From Tumebacillus algifaecis (GTDB lineage: Bacteria; Bacillota; Bacilli; Tumebacillales; Tumebacillaceae): a stretch of 64,000 nt of DNA. This document shows positions 33,645-41,953 of this stretch, one piece after another (position 1 is the first letter of the stretch; every line of letters begins with the position of its first letter). The stretch covers positions 2,037,001-2,101,000 of the forward strand of contig NZ_CP022657.1 of assembly GCF_002243515.1 (NCBI RefSeq), read 5' to 3'. A program made the translations under genes and the position numbers. Under the pieces are notes generated by a model. The model had not been told where the DNA came from and ran no database searches. It saw nothing but the letters and a program-made list of their open reading frames with translations.

Positions 33645-34325
33645 ATGAATACATTACGAGTGGCTCTAGACGGCCCGGCTGGCGCTGGGAAAAGCACGGT
33701 GGCGAAACTGGCGGCGAAGGCGCTAGGAGTGACCTATGTTGACACCGGAGCGATGTACCGCGCCATCACTTGGAAAGCATTGCAGGAAAAGATCGACCTG
33801 GCGGATCAGGCCGCTTTGACAGAACTGTCAACCCGAGTGAAGATCGAGTTCCAACTCACCAAGGAAGGACAAAATGTCTCTGTAGACGGTGCTGACATCA
33901 CCGAGGCGATTCGCTCGGGCGAAGTGACGAGCAACGTATCGGCCGTATCGGCCGTATCGGGCGTTCGCGAGGCGATGGTCAAGCTGCAACAGGAGATCGC
34001 CGCGCAGACCGGGGTCGTGATGGACGGACGAGACATCGGGACCGTCGTGCTACCTGATGCGAATGTCAAAATTTGGCTGACTGCATCGGTGGAGGAGCGT
34101 GCACAGCGCCGATACCAAGAACTGGTCGCCAAAGGGCAGACACTCGACTACGATCAACTCAAAGCGGAGATCGAGCGCCGCGACTTATTGGACAGCGGCC
34201 GCGAGCATTCGCCGATGAAAAAAGCGGATGATGCTATCGTCGTGGACACGACCGGGCAATCGATCGAAATGGTCATCGAGCAAATCTTACATATCTGTCG
34301 CTCCGCAGAAGCACAGAACGACTAG
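33645..34325 (+). CDS. cmk: Cytidylate kinase
   Basis: 226 residues from ATG 33645 (AGGAGG 11 nt upstream; TTG 33642 is also possible). The P-loop is DGPAGAGKST (residues 9-18); YVDTGAMYRAIT, DGRDIGTVV and the lid RRYQELVAKG are typical of Cmk, which phosphorylates CMP and dCMP. A local 9-bp repeat at 33948-33965 gives the tandem Val-Ser-Ala units in NVSAVSAVSG. The gene starts the conserved cmk-plsC-S1 order of Bacillota. Confidence 0.96.
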   Translation: MNTLRVALDGPAGAGKSTVAKLAAKALGVTYVDTGAMYRAITWKALQEKIDLADQAALTELSTRVKIEFQLTKEGQNVSVDGADITEAIRSGEVTSNVSAVSAVSGVREAMVKLQQEIAAQTGVVMDGRDIGTVVLPDANVKIWLTASVEERAQRRYQELVAKGQTLDYDQLKAEIERRDLLDSGREHSPMKKADDAIVVDTTGQSIEMVIEQILHICRSAEAQND

Positions 34326-34337
34326 GAGGCGTATACT

Positions 34338-34928
34338 ATGGTGTTGTATCGCTTTCTTCGAGCATTGCTTCGCATATTTTTCCGCTTGTTCTATCGATGG
34401 CAGATCAGCGGGACGGAGAACATCCCGCAAACAGGCGGAGTCATCGTTTGCGGCAACCATATTTCCAACTACGACCCGCCGCTGCTGGGCTCAGCGATGG
34501 AGCGAGAGATTACCTTTATGGCGAAAGACTCCCTGTTTAAAATTCCGTTGCTCTCAGCGATCCTTCCGTCACTAGGCGCGTTCCCGGTCAAGCGGGGCGC
34601 GGGTGACCGCGGTGCGATTCGCGCTTCGCTCGAGATACTCTCGGCGGGCAAGGCGCTATGCTTGTTTCCGGAAGGCACCCGTTCCAAGACGGGGGAGGTC
34701 GGCAAAGGACAGGGTGGCGCTGCGATGCTGGCGATACGGTCGAACGCAGAGGTCATACCTGCTGCGATCATCGGGCCATATCGGCTGTTTCGTCCCGTCA
34801 AGATCGTCTATGGCAAACCGGTCGATCTGTCGGCGTTTCGAGGGCAAAAAACGAACAGCGAGATGATCGAAAATGCGACGGAAGCGATCATGGAAGCGAT
34901 CCGTCAGCTGCAGGCCGAGCATCGCTAA
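34338..34928 (+). CDS. plsC: 1-acyl-sn-glycerol-3-phosphate acyltransferase
   Basis: 196 residues, starting 12 bp after cmk. The acyltransferase motifs are NHISNYDPP (HxxxxD, catalytic His/Asp) and FPEGTRS, with VIPAAIIGP as block IV. A hydrophobic N-terminus (LRALLRIFFRLFYRW) anchors it at the membrane, where it makes phosphatidic acid. ATG 34338 follows TAGGAGGCG. PlsY and GpsA for earlier steps of the same pathway are encoded further on in the window. Confidence 0.95.
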   Translation: MVLYRFLRALLRIFFRLFYRWQISGTENIPQTGGVIVCGNHISNYDPPLLGSAMEREITFMAKDSLFKIPLLSAILPSLGAFPVKRGAGDRGAIRASLEILSAGKALCLFPEGTRSKTGEVGKGQGGAAMLAIRSNAEVIPAAIIGPYRLFRPVKIVYGKPVDLSAFRGQKTNSEMIENATEAIMEAIRQLQAEHR

Positions 34929-35034
34929 GTTCGTATGGAAAGCCTGTTGTCGTATCATACTAGGTGATGTTACCAACTGTTCTCATACTATTATTATCTG
35001 GAGCTGTCCTTTTACCGGAGAGGAAGAGGTAACT

Positions 35035-35058
35035 ATGGGAGTCGTCCGAGTCTCATGA
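35035..35058 (+). promoter_or_regulatory. Possible 7-codon leader ORF upstream of S1 gene
   Basis: ATG to TGA encodes MGVVRVS, with GAGAGGAAGAGG directly upstream as a good ribosome binding site. It lies 70 nt before the S1 start in a 200-nt leader. Could be a leader peptide or chance. Confidence 0.3.
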
Positions 35059-35128
35059 TACCTTCCCTATAAATCAACAATTCAAAGCGTTTTCTTTTTG
35101 GGCGCTAGGCGAATAGGAGGTTTTTTCA

Positions 35129-36283
35129 TTGGTAGAAGACATGAAAGAGATGGAACTCGTCACATTTCAAAAAGGTGACGTGGTGAAGGGCCGGATCACA
35201 AAAATTGAAGATGGTCAGGCTCTTGTAGATGTAGGTTTCAAATATGACGGTGTGATCCCAATTGGCGAACTTGCGCCTGTGCGCGTGGAAAATGTCAGCG
35301 AAGTCGTGCAAGTGGGCGATGAAGTTGAGGTGAAAGTTCTGCGCATCAACGATGAGGAAGGCAAGATCATCCTGTCCAAAAAAGCGGCCGATGCGGTGAA
35401 CTCTTGGGATGAATTGAAACAAAAATTCACCGCAGGCGACGTGTTCGAAGTGAAAGTGCTCGATGTCGTCAAAGGTGGCCTTGTCGTCAACGTTGGCGTG
35501 CGCGGCTTCATTCCGGCCTCTCTGGTCGAGCGTCATTTCGTAGAAGATTTCACCGACTATAAAGGTCGCACGTTGCGCGTGAAAATCGTTGAGTTCGACC
35601 GTGAAGAAGGCAAAGTGATCCTGTCGCAAAAAGCGGTGCTCGACCAAGAGATCGAACAACAAAAAGAAGGCCGTCTGAACGAAATCGAGCCAGGCCAAAC
35701 TTTGACCGGAACTGTGCAGCGCATCACTTCTTTTGGCGCGTTCGTAGACCTCGGCGGTGTAGACGGTCTCGTGCATATCTCTGAGATGGCGCATCATCGC
35801 GTGGAAACGCCTGCCGATGTCGTCACCGAAGGGGATACGGTACAGGTGAAAGTGCTGAAAGTGGACCCCTCTGCGGGCCGCATTTCCCTGTCGATCAAAG
35901 CGGCTTCTCCAGGGCCGTGGAGCGGTGTGGAGAACCAATTCCATACAGGTGATATTGTGACCGGTACCGTAAAACGTCTGGTAACCTTTGGGGCATTTGT
36001 TGAACTGCTGCCAGGTGTCGAAGGTTTGGTGCACATTTCGCAGATCGCCAATCGCCATGTGGCGACTGCCGATGAAGTGTTGGAAGTCGGCCAGGAGGTC
36101 AAAGCAAAAGTTCTCGACGTGAGCGAAGGTGGGCAGCGCATCTCCCTTTCCATCCGTGAGGTGGAAGGCGAGCGTGGCCGTCGCGAAGTGGAGACGTTTG
36201 TCAAGCAAAACAACACCAATCAGGATCAGGGCGGCGGCCTCGGCACGCTTGGCGATGTGTTTGGCGACCTGTTCAAAAAATAA
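35129..36283 (+). CDS. 30S ribosomal protein S1 homologue (YpfD-like, four S1 domains)
   Basis: 384 residues from TTG 35129, 8 nt after AGGAGG. Four S1 RNA-binding domains follow one another, each beginning like GDVVKGRITKIEDGQALVDV (about 13), GDVFEVKVLDVVKGGLVVNV (about 101), GQTLTGTVQRITSFGAFVDL (about 188) and GDIVTGTVKRLVTFGAFVEL (about 273). Low-GC Gram-positives have this four-domain form rather than the six-domain proteobacterial S1, and its role in translation is less firmly established. The cmk-plsC-S1 order matches Bacillus. Confidence 0.93.
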   Translation: MVEDMKEMELVTFQKGDVVKGRITKIEDGQALVDVGFKYDGVIPIGELAPVRVENVSEVVQVGDEVEVKVLRINDEEGKIILSKKAADAVNSWDELKQKFTAGDVFEVKVLDVVKGGLVVNVGVRGFIPASLVERHFVEDFTDYKGRTLRVKIVEFDREEGKVILSQKAVLDQEIEQQKEGRLNEIEPGQTLTGTVQRITSFGAFVDLGGVDGLVHISEMAHHRVETPADVVTEGDTVQVKVLKVDPSAGRISLSIKAASPGPWSGVENQFHTGDIVTGTVKRLVTFGAFVELLPGVEGLVHISQIANRHVATADEVLEVGQEVKAKVLDVSEGGQRISLSIREVEGERGRREVETFVKQNNTNQDQGGGLGTLGDVFGDLFKK

Positions 36284-36306
36284 TCTTTTGTTAGCGAGGG
36301 AAGCTG

Positions 36307-37362
36307 GTGTCGATTGAACAGCGCAAGTTAGATCATGTGCGGTATGCGTTGGAGCTACCGATCACTGGTAGCACAGGCTTTTCCGATCTTAGTTTCGTGC
36401 ATCGCGCTTTGCCTGAGAGCGACCTTGCGGATGTCTCCCTTGCAACTTCCGTCGGCGGACTGGATCTCAGTTCGCCGATTTTGCTTAATGCGATGACTGG
36501 CGGTGCGGGACCGACCGAAGCGATCAACCGCAAACTTGCCGAATTGGCCAAGCACAGCGGAATCGCGATGGCGGTCGGCTCCCAGCGTGCCGCATTGAAA
36601 GATCCCGCCCTCTGCTCGACCTACTCCGTTGTGCGCGAAGTGAATCCGAACGGGATCATCATCGGCAACCTGGGCGCCGGAGCGACGGTGGAAGACGCAG
36701 AGCGTGCTGTTGAGATGATCGGAGCCGATTTGCTTCATCTGCATTTGAACGTCGCACAGGAGTTGACGATGCCAGAAGGGGACCGCAGTTTTTCGGATCT
36801 GCTCGAAAAGATCCAACGTGTGGTCGAAGGCGTTTCCGTACCGGTGATCGTCAAGGAAGTTGGCAACGGGATGAGCATCGAGACTTATCGCATGCTCGCA
36901 GACATTGGTGTCCAAGCGGTCGATGTGGCGGGGCGCGGCGGAACCAATTTTGTAGCTATCGAAAACCAGCGTCGCAGTGGGCGGCAATTTCAGCATCTTG
37001 AAAGCTGGGGGCAGACCACCGCTGTTTCGTTGCTCGAAGCGCAAGATTTTGTGAATACGTTTGATCTGATCGGATCTGGCGGGGTGCAACACGCACACGA
37101 TGCGGCGAAGTGCTTGGCTTTGGGAGCAAAGATGGTGGGACTGGCCGGTGCGGTGTTGCGCCCATTGATGGAGCACGGTGTGGAGTACGCAACGGAGTTG
37201 GTCGATCATCTACATAGCGAACTACGGGCCATTTTGACCCTGCAAGGGTGCCGCAAGGTCGGTGAGCTTGCACAACGACCGTTGATCGTGCGCGGGGAGA
37301 CGGCAGAATGGTGTAGGCTGCGCGGTCTGCGTTTGGAGCCGCTCGCACGGCGCGGACTGTAA
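36307..37362 (+). CDS. fni: Type 2 isopentenyl-diphosphate delta-isomerase
   Basis: 351 residues from GTG 36307, after GAGGGAAGCTG. It is the FMN-dependent type of IPP isomerase: RKLDHVRYAL at the N-terminus, LLNAMTGGAG, VGSQRAAL, LHLHLNVAQEL, VKEVGNGMS, and the phosphate-binding GRGGTNF and GSGGVQHA. It interconverts IPP and DMAPP for isoprenoid and quinone synthesis. B. subtilis fni (ypgA) occupies the same position after ypfD. Confidence 0.95.
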   Translation: MSIEQRKLDHVRYALELPITGSTGFSDLSFVHRALPESDLADVSLATSVGGLDLSSPILLNAMTGGAGPTEAINRKLAELAKHSGIAMAVGSQRAALKDPALCSTYSVVREVNPNGIIIGNLGAGATVEDAERAVEMIGADLLHLHLNVAQELTMPEGDRSFSDLLEKIQRVVEGVSVPVIVKEVGNGMSIETYRMLADIGVQAVDVAGRGGTNFVAIENQRRSGRQFQHLESWGQTTAVSLLEAQDFVNTFDLIGSGGVQHAHDAAKCLALGAKMVGLAGAVLRPLMEHGVEYATELVDHLHSELRAILTLQGCRKVGELAQRPLIVRGETAEWCRLRGLRLEPLARRGL

Positions 37363-37387
37363 CGTAAGTAGAAGGAGGTCAGGATAG

Positions 37388-38098
37388 ATGGAAGAGATCG
37401 AACTGAACACCTTCTCGATCGTCGCCCGCGACCCGCTGACGGGGCGATTTGGTATCGCGGTCACCACAAAAGCGTTGGCTGTCGGCTCGCTCTGTCCCTT
37501 TGCAAAAGCTGGCGTTGGCGCTGTGGCGACACAGGCTCGCGTCAATCCGACGCTTGGGCCGAAAGGACTGCGGTTGCTGGAGCATGGACTGTCAGCGGAG
37601 GAAGTGTTGCAAGAACTGCTCGCAGGCGATCCGGGCCGCGAGTTGCGACAGGTCGGCATCGTTGACCGTTACGGGCGTTCTGCTGCCTTCACAGGTGCAG
37701 AGGTCAATGAAGGCAAAGGCCACATCATCGGTGATAATTTTGCGGTGCAGGGCAATCTGCTGACTGGTGAAGCGGTGGTTCAAGCGACCGCTGCGGCGTT
37801 TAATGGCTCGAACGCACCGTTTCCGGAGCGACTGCTCAAGGCGTTGGAAGCGGGGCAATTTGCGGGCGGTGACAAGCGGGGCAAGCAATCGGCAGCCTTG
37901 CTTGTCGTCGATACGGATGAATTCCCCTATATCGACCTGCGTGTCGATGACAATCCCGAACCGCTCAAAGAGCTCCGCCGACTCTATGACATCCATAAAA
38001 ATGGTTTGATGTCTTCATACCACGAATGGGTCGAAGCTACCCAAAATGGCATCGTCCTCTCTGAAACGGTGAAACCGGACGAAGAGAATCGGTCCTAG
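37388..38098 (+). CDS. DUF1028 family protein (Ntn-hydrolase-like), copy 1
   Basis: 236 residues; ATG 37388 after AAGGAGGTCAGG. The N-terminus NTFSIVARDPLTGRFGIAVTT and later GDKRGKQSAALLVV are the DUF1028 hallmarks; the family has an Ntn-hydrolase-like fold and no settled reaction. A paralogue of similar core sequence is encoded at 50342-51214, where the C-terminal part is about 50 residues longer. The gene follows fni directly and may share its transcript. Confidence 0.88.
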   Translation: MEEIELNTFSIVARDPLTGRFGIAVTTKALAVGSLCPFAKAGVGAVATQARVNPTLGPKGLRLLEHGLSAEEVLQELLAGDPGRELRQVGIVDRYGRSAAFTGAEVNEGKGHIIGDNFAVQGNLLTGEAVVQATAAAFNGSNAPFPERLLKALEAGQFAGGDKRGKQSAALLVVDTDEFPYIDLRVDDNPEPLKELRRLYDIHKNGLMSSYHEWVEATQNGIVLSETVKPDEENRS

Positions 38099-38104
38099 CA
38101 AGCG

Positions 38105-38142
38105 AAAAGCGCCCCTGTCGGCCAAGGCAAGGGCGCTTTTGC
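38105..38142. terminator. Terminator between DUF1028 and HAD genes
   Basis: AAAAGCGCCC / GGGCGCTTTT, 10-bp perfect stem, usable in both directions. Confidence 0.88.
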
Positions 38143-38212
38143 GTGCGGTAGTGCTGCTCGTTTGTGCGCTGTTCGACTCACAGCTGCGGGGAGCCCTGCG
38201 GAACGCTCTGCT

Positions 38213-38875
38213 TCAAGAAAGGATATCGAACAGCTCGTTCAGGGAGTCGATCTCATGATCGGCCCGGGGCAGATCGTCAGGCCATGCGAAACTGTTGGCA
38301 AACCAGACGGTGCGCATCCCTGCGTTGCGTGCGCCAGCGATGTCGTTGGCCGGGTGATCGCCAACAAACAGGCAGTCAGCAGGTGCGACCCCGAGTCGCT
38401 CGGCAGCCCGTTCGAAAATCTGCGGGTCGGGCTTGCGCAAGTTTTCATGTTGCGAAATCAGGATGGTGTCAACCAACTCAGGAAGCATCATCGCGTCCAT
38501 ATTGCGTTGCTGGAACTCCGTTTCGCCGTTGGTGATAATTCCAAGCCGATACGATCGTTGCCGCAGTTCGGTCAGTACGGCACGCCAATTATCGAAACCG
38601 GACACATGGTGGCGAAATCCTTGCTGATAATCCTCAAGCAACTCCTCAAAGGTCAGACCTTTTATCTGCCACTCTGCTAACAATTTCTGATAGACCACAC
38701 GTTTATGTACATACCCTTTTTCGTCCAAACTGTGGAATCGACTCTGAAATGTCACAAAGGGAATCTCCTGAAAATGGGTTTGATAACGAGTGTGTTGCTC
38801 GTGTAAAAACCGATTCAGTGACGCCGTGCGGTCGAGCAGCGTCTCATCTAAATCGAACAAAATTCCCTGTATCAT
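38213..38875 (-). CDS. HAD-superfamily hydrolase
   Basis: 220 residues; ATG 38875, upstream AAGGTGGGAAAG. HAD motifs in order: FDLDETLLD (Asp 8 nucleophile, Asp 10 acid), GIITNGE (Thr/Asn), KPDPQIF (Lys) and FVGDHPANDIAGA (metal Asp pair). The cap is the four-helix type between motifs I and II (subclass I). Similar proteins act on nucleotide, haloacid or sugar-phosphate substrates (YjjG/YfnB-like). Single gene on the minus strand between convergent and divergent neighbours. Confidence 0.92.
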   Translation of the reverse strand: MIQGILFDLDETLLDRTASLNRFLHEQHTRYQTHFQEIPFVTFQSRFHSLDEKGYVHKRVVYQKLLAEWQIKGLTFEELLEDYQQGFRHHVSGFDNWRAVLTELRQRSYRLGIITNGETEFQQRNMDAMMLPELVDTILISQHENLRKPDPQIFERAAERLGVAPADCLFVGDHPANDIAGARNAGMRTVWFANSFAWPDDLPRADHEIDSLNELFDILS

Positions 38876-38926
38876 CAGAACTTTCCCACCTTTCTCATCC
38901 GTACTATTATAACAAAAAATAGGACT

Positions 38927-38955
38927 TGCACATCAATATCGACCGTGGTATATTA
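38927..38955 (+). promoter_or_regulatory. Promoter of the yphA-like/YIEGIA leader
   Basis: TTGCAC (38927-38932) and TATATT (38950-38955), 17-bp spacer. A TATAAT-like box for the divergent HAD gene lies nearby at 38906-38913. Confidence 0.65.
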
Positions 38956-39060
38956 CCAATTGTCGTTGCAAGTTGTTCGTCACCTTTCAACATTTTTCGA
39001 CACCGAATTTGCTTCTCCAGATCGCTCTGGCCCGAAGCTGCATATAGATCTACCCCGTTT

Positions 39061-39096
39061 AAAGTCCTGTGCCGCCTACTGGTTCAGGGCTTTTTT
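39061..39096 (+). terminator. Terminator 1 in leader
   Basis: AAAGTCCTG / CAGGGCTTT, 9 bp with one G-U pair, then TTT. Confidence 0.75.
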
Positions 39097-39133
39097 GGCA
39101 ACTCTTACAAACGTATACCCCCACCAGTGATCG

Positions 39134-39170
39134 GCAAAACTGACAGCATACTGTTCGTTTTGCTTTTTTT
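39134..39170 (+). terminator. Terminator 2 in leader
   Basis: GCAAAAC...ACAG / CTGT...GTTTTGC, then TTTTTTT; it ends 10 nt before AGGAGG of the following gene. Confidence 0.85.
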
Positions 39171-39194
39171 GTGCCTGGAAAGGAGGGACTTGGG

Positions 39195-39848
39195 GTGAAT
39201 CCGGGTGTAATTTCCAACATCATCATGATCGTGCTCGTGATCCTCATCCTGACCGGATGGGGAGCGAAGACACTGCGCGACGGTCACTTGTCGCCCAAAC
39301 TGGCAGCCTGCGGACTGATTTTGTATGTGTTCTGTAGTGGGCTAAACTTTGCAGGGCCGCTGGATGGTCGCTGGAATTTCGGCGGCACGCTGTTCCCGGT
39401 TCTGCTTACGCTATGGTCGCTGACCATTTTCCAGAACTGGCAGCACCGCTTGCAATACCTGCTGGGCGTGCTGACCGTCTCAGTCGCCTTGCTGGTGCTG
39501 TTGACCTTGGTGCCGCTCGACCCAGCATTTTTTATCCTTGATCCAGACTTGCTGTACCCGTTTACGGCAGTGATCATCTCGGTGCTCAGCGTGAAAAGGC
39601 CCTTTGTAGCACTGTCGATCGCTTGTGTTGGATTGATGATTTCGGGCAGTGTCGATCCGATTTTGCACCGTGCGTTCCAAATGGATGGCATCGTCTTTGG
39701 CGGCGGAGAGATTCGCGACATGCTCGCATTGACCGGGGCGGGTGTGCTGGCGGTGCACGGGTTTTATCATACAGGTGCTAACTATGTGCAGAGCATGGTG
39801 AAAGGTTGGCGCGAACGGCGGTCGGAGGGAGGCCCGGAGCATGCATGA
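39195..39848 (+). CDS. YphA-like integral membrane protein
   Basis: 217 residues from GTG 39195, with AGGAGG 8 nt upstream. Six or seven hydrophobic segments fill the protein (for example IIMIVLVILILTGW, LAACGLILYVFCSG, YLLGVLTVSVALLVLLTLV). It holds the position of B. subtilis yphA between fni and der and has similar character, but I assign it by position as much as sequence. Its end overlaps the YIEGIA gene by 8 nt, indicating coupled translation, so it probably works with that protein in the membrane. Confidence 0.7.
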   Translation: MNPGVISNIIMIVLVILILTGWGAKTLRDGHLSPKLAACGLILYVFCSGLNFAGPLDGRWNFGGTLFPVLLTLWSLTIFQNWQHRLQYLLGVLTVSVALLVLLTLVPLDPAFFILDPDLLYPFTAVIISVLSVKRPFVALSIACVGLMISGSVDPILHRAFQMDGIVFGGGEIRDMLALTGAGVLAVHGFYHTGANYVQSMVKGWRERRSEGGPEHA

Positions 39849-40731
39849 GTATACGATGATCATCGTGGTCGGTGCGTTGTGTGGGATCGCCTGCCGTCTC
39901 AATCTGTTGAAAACAGACTACAGACAGTATCCGACCTACCCGCACGGCATCGTCATTCACATCGCACTTGGCGTGATCGCTTCGGGTTTAGGGGCCGTGT
40001 TGGTCGCGACCCTTTTGAAAAAAGATTACACGGCCGTCACCTTCCTGACGCTGGCCGCACAGCAGTTTCGAGATGTGCGCAACATGGAACGACAAATGCT
40101 AACCAATGTCGATGAGTTGGAACTGGTGCCGCGTGGAACGACCTATATTGAAGGAATCGCCATGGCATTTGAAGGGCGAAACTACCTGGTGATCGGCACA
40201 GCGTTTTTCGCTGCCTTGGCCACCGAATTTTTCCACTGGTGGGGTGGGGTTGTCATCGGTCTGATCTGCATCTGGCTGTCCTCTTGGTTCATGTCTGGCA
40301 AAACGTTGGTCTCGATGGTCAACATCAAGGAAGCCGAGGTGCGATTTGACGGGCCAAATCTGTTTGTCGATGATGTCCTGATCTACAACAGCGGCCTGAA
40401 AGACACTCAAGAGAGAATCTTGAAAAACGGGATGGGCTTCATCCTCGAACCGAAGAATGCGAACAGCACGGTGACGATCGGCAACCTCGGACAGCGGCAG
40501 GCCATCTTGCACGATGTCTCGACCATTTTGGGTGTCTACCGCGACTCGGGAGAGCCGTCGCTCGTACCGCTGTCCAAGCGCGACCTCAACTCGGGCAAGC
40601 TCGCTTTGTTTTTGCTGCCGATGGACCGCGACCCGGTCAAAGCCAAGGAGATCATCGAACGGGTGCCCGTTTTGGAGAACTCCTACCGCAAACCCTTAAA
40701 GGCGGATGTCAAACCGGATCGCAAACTGTAA
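39841..40731 (+). CDS. YIEGIA-family membrane protein
   Basis: 296 residues. The motif TYIEGIAMAFE at residues 101-111 names the family. Three membrane regions are visible (about 4-20, 36-60, 116-150), followed by a soluble C-terminal part with LFVDDVLIYNSG and GMGFILEPKN. Members occur mainly in spore formers and have no established activity that I know. The start overlaps the yphA-like gene by 8 nt and a small partner gene follows. Confidence 0.85.
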   Translation: MHEYTMIIVVGALCGIACRLNLLKTDYRQYPTYPHGIVIHIALGVIASGLGAVLVATLLKKDYTAVTFLTLAAQQFRDVRNMERQMLTNVDELELVPRGTTYIEGIAMAFEGRNYLVIGTAFFAALATEFFHWWGGVVIGLICIWLSSWFMSGKTLVSMVNIKEAEVRFDGPNLFVDDVLIYNSGLKDTQERILKNGMGFILEPKNANSTVTIGNLGQRQAILHDVSTILGVYRDSGEPSLVPLSKRDLNSGKLALFLLPMDRDPVKAKEIIERVPVLENSYRKPLKADVKPDRKL

Positions 40732-40754
40732 CTTGAAAGGAGGCACGCGCTCCG

Positions 40755-40943
40755 ATGTCCACCGTGAACAATTTCATTCTTGCCGTCTGCACCACAGCAA
40801 ATGATAGCGTCGGCGGTTCTGGGCCGATCTTTTTCTGCCAAGATGATGAGGACCTGCAAAAGACCTCGTTGTATCTGGAGAAGATTCTCGATGCGATGGC
40901 GCACGAGATTCGACCGGGCACGATGATTTTGGTGAAACACTGA
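40755..40943 (+). CDS. Small partner of YIEGIA protein ('capping complex subunit' type)
   Basis: 62 residues; ATG 40755 after AAAGGAGG. Short globular protein (NNFILAVCTTANDSVGGSGP, then DLQKTSLYLEKILDAMAHEI) of a type found beside YIEGIA genes and annotated as a capping complex subunit. That name is recalled from family annotation, not from experiment known to me. Its last base (the A of stop TGA) is the first base of the next gene's ATG. Confidence 0.75.
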   Translation: MSTVNNFILAVCTTANDSVGGSGPIFFCQDDEDLQKTSLYLEKILDAMAHEIRPGTMILVKH

Positions 40944-41392
40944 TGAAACATCGCGTCTATTATGACAGCGGTGGTGGCGTCGCAGCCTTGCTGACGGCGG
41001 CGATTCGTCTGCAAAAGCTGCCGGGGGACGTACTGCCCGATGCCGATCATGTCGCCTCCTTTTTGCGCGATCACGGCAACAAAGCTCATCCACAGGGCAC
41101 GGTGTATCTGATGGGCGAAGAACGCGGTGAACGGATCTATTGGTGCGGATTGGGCGGTGTGACCCACATTGCGGTGCGGACGTGGCGCCATTTTTTACAT
41201 CTCTATCAACTTCCGCAAAGTGACTTCTCATTTTGTTATGTGCCCAAGCCATCCTGCAGGCGATGGAGACGCGGAGAGAAACTGCTCAAGCAAGGCCGAC
41301 GCGAAGAGAGCAGGAAGTGGTTTGCCGGAGCGGCGGTACAAGAGTACGCCGTTTTTTTGACCGTGTTGATGTCCGACTGGCGGGGGGAATGA
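40943..41392 (+). CDS. DUF3189 family protein, copy 1
   Basis: 149 residues with start overlapping the preceding stop (TGATG). The N-terminus HRVYYDSGGGVAALLTAAIRL and the downstream LPGDVLPDADHV match the pattern of the next protein (HIIYHCYGSAHSSVVAAAIHLGRLPSDRVPS), so the two are tandem paralogues. DUF3189 proteins are known from spore-forming Bacillota without a defined reaction. Coupled to both neighbours. Confidence 0.78.
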   Translation: MKHRVYYDSGGGVAALLTAAIRLQKLPGDVLPDADHVASFLRDHGNKAHPQGTVYLMGEERGERIYWCGLGGVTHIAVRTWRHFLHLYQLPQSDFSFCYVPKPSCRRWRRGEKLLKQGRREESRKWFAGAAVQEYAVFLTVLMSDWRGE

Positions 41393-41880
41393 CGGTGCAC
41401 ATCATCTATCATTGTTATGGTAGCGCCCATTCCTCGGTGGTGGCCGCGGCGATCCACCTTGGGAGATTGCCGAGTGACCGTGTGCCATCACATGAAGAGG
41501 TGCTGAAGCTAGCCGATTATGACAGTGTGGAATCGTGGCAGATCGGTACGCTTTTTTTCAAAGGGCATGATGAGTGGGCCAATCCGATCTATACGCTTGG
41601 GCTCGGCAAAGAATCAAAGCGGAGCAAACAAGCGTTGGTCACTTTTTTGGAACTGCTGAATATCGACACCGCGCAGCTCTTTTTTAATGAAGCATTGCCG
41701 CATATCAACGTCTATGCAAAAGTCGGCGGTGCATTATCGAGGCGATACGGAATTGTGCGCTTGGGGCGTCCCTTATCCGCCTATGGCATTCGCAGAGGGT
41801 ACTTCCAACTGGTCCGCTTTGTCCAGCAGGTCAAAGCGGAAGTGGAGCATCGCATGCAGGGAATGGGTAGAAACGGTTGA
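41389..41880 (+). CDS. DUF3189 family protein, copy 2
   Basis: 163 residues from ATG 41389 within the stop of copy 1 (ATGA) and behind GGGGGG. It keeps the conserved IYHCYGSAHSS start, GTLFFKGHDEWANPIYTLG and a C-terminal YGIVRLGRPLSAYGIR segment. The upstream extension of the frame into copy 1 is a shadow. Five genes from the yphA-like gene to here are almost without gaps and form one operon leading towards der. Confidence 0.8.
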   Translation: MTVHIIYHCYGSAHSSVVAAAIHLGRLPSDRVPSHEEVLKLADYDSVESWQIGTLFFKGHDEWANPIYTLGLGKESKRSKQALVTFLELLNIDTAQLFFNEALPHINVYAKVGGALSRRYGIVRLGRPLSAYGIRRGYFQLVRFVQQVKAEVEHRMQGMGRNG

Positions 41881-41953
41881 CGTACCAATCTTACTTAGCG
41901 GATAATAGTAAACTGGACAATGTCAAGAATCATAGAAAGGCAGGGATTTTGCC

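Larger units (their letters stand above)
38960..39194 (+). ncRNA. Candidate structured leader or small RNA with two terminators
   Basis: From the promoter, a hairpin GCTTC-CCAGA / TCTGG-GAAGC (39010-39038) is followed by terminator 1 (39061-39096) and terminator 2 (39134-39170), just before the ribosome binding site of the next gene. No known RNA family was recognised. No protein gene is visible here. Confidence 0.45.

Noticed and set aside
33948-33965. 9-bp repeat in cmk as a phase-variation tract
   Set aside because: A 9-bp unit cannot shift the frame and the copies only lengthen a Val-Ser-Ala loop.
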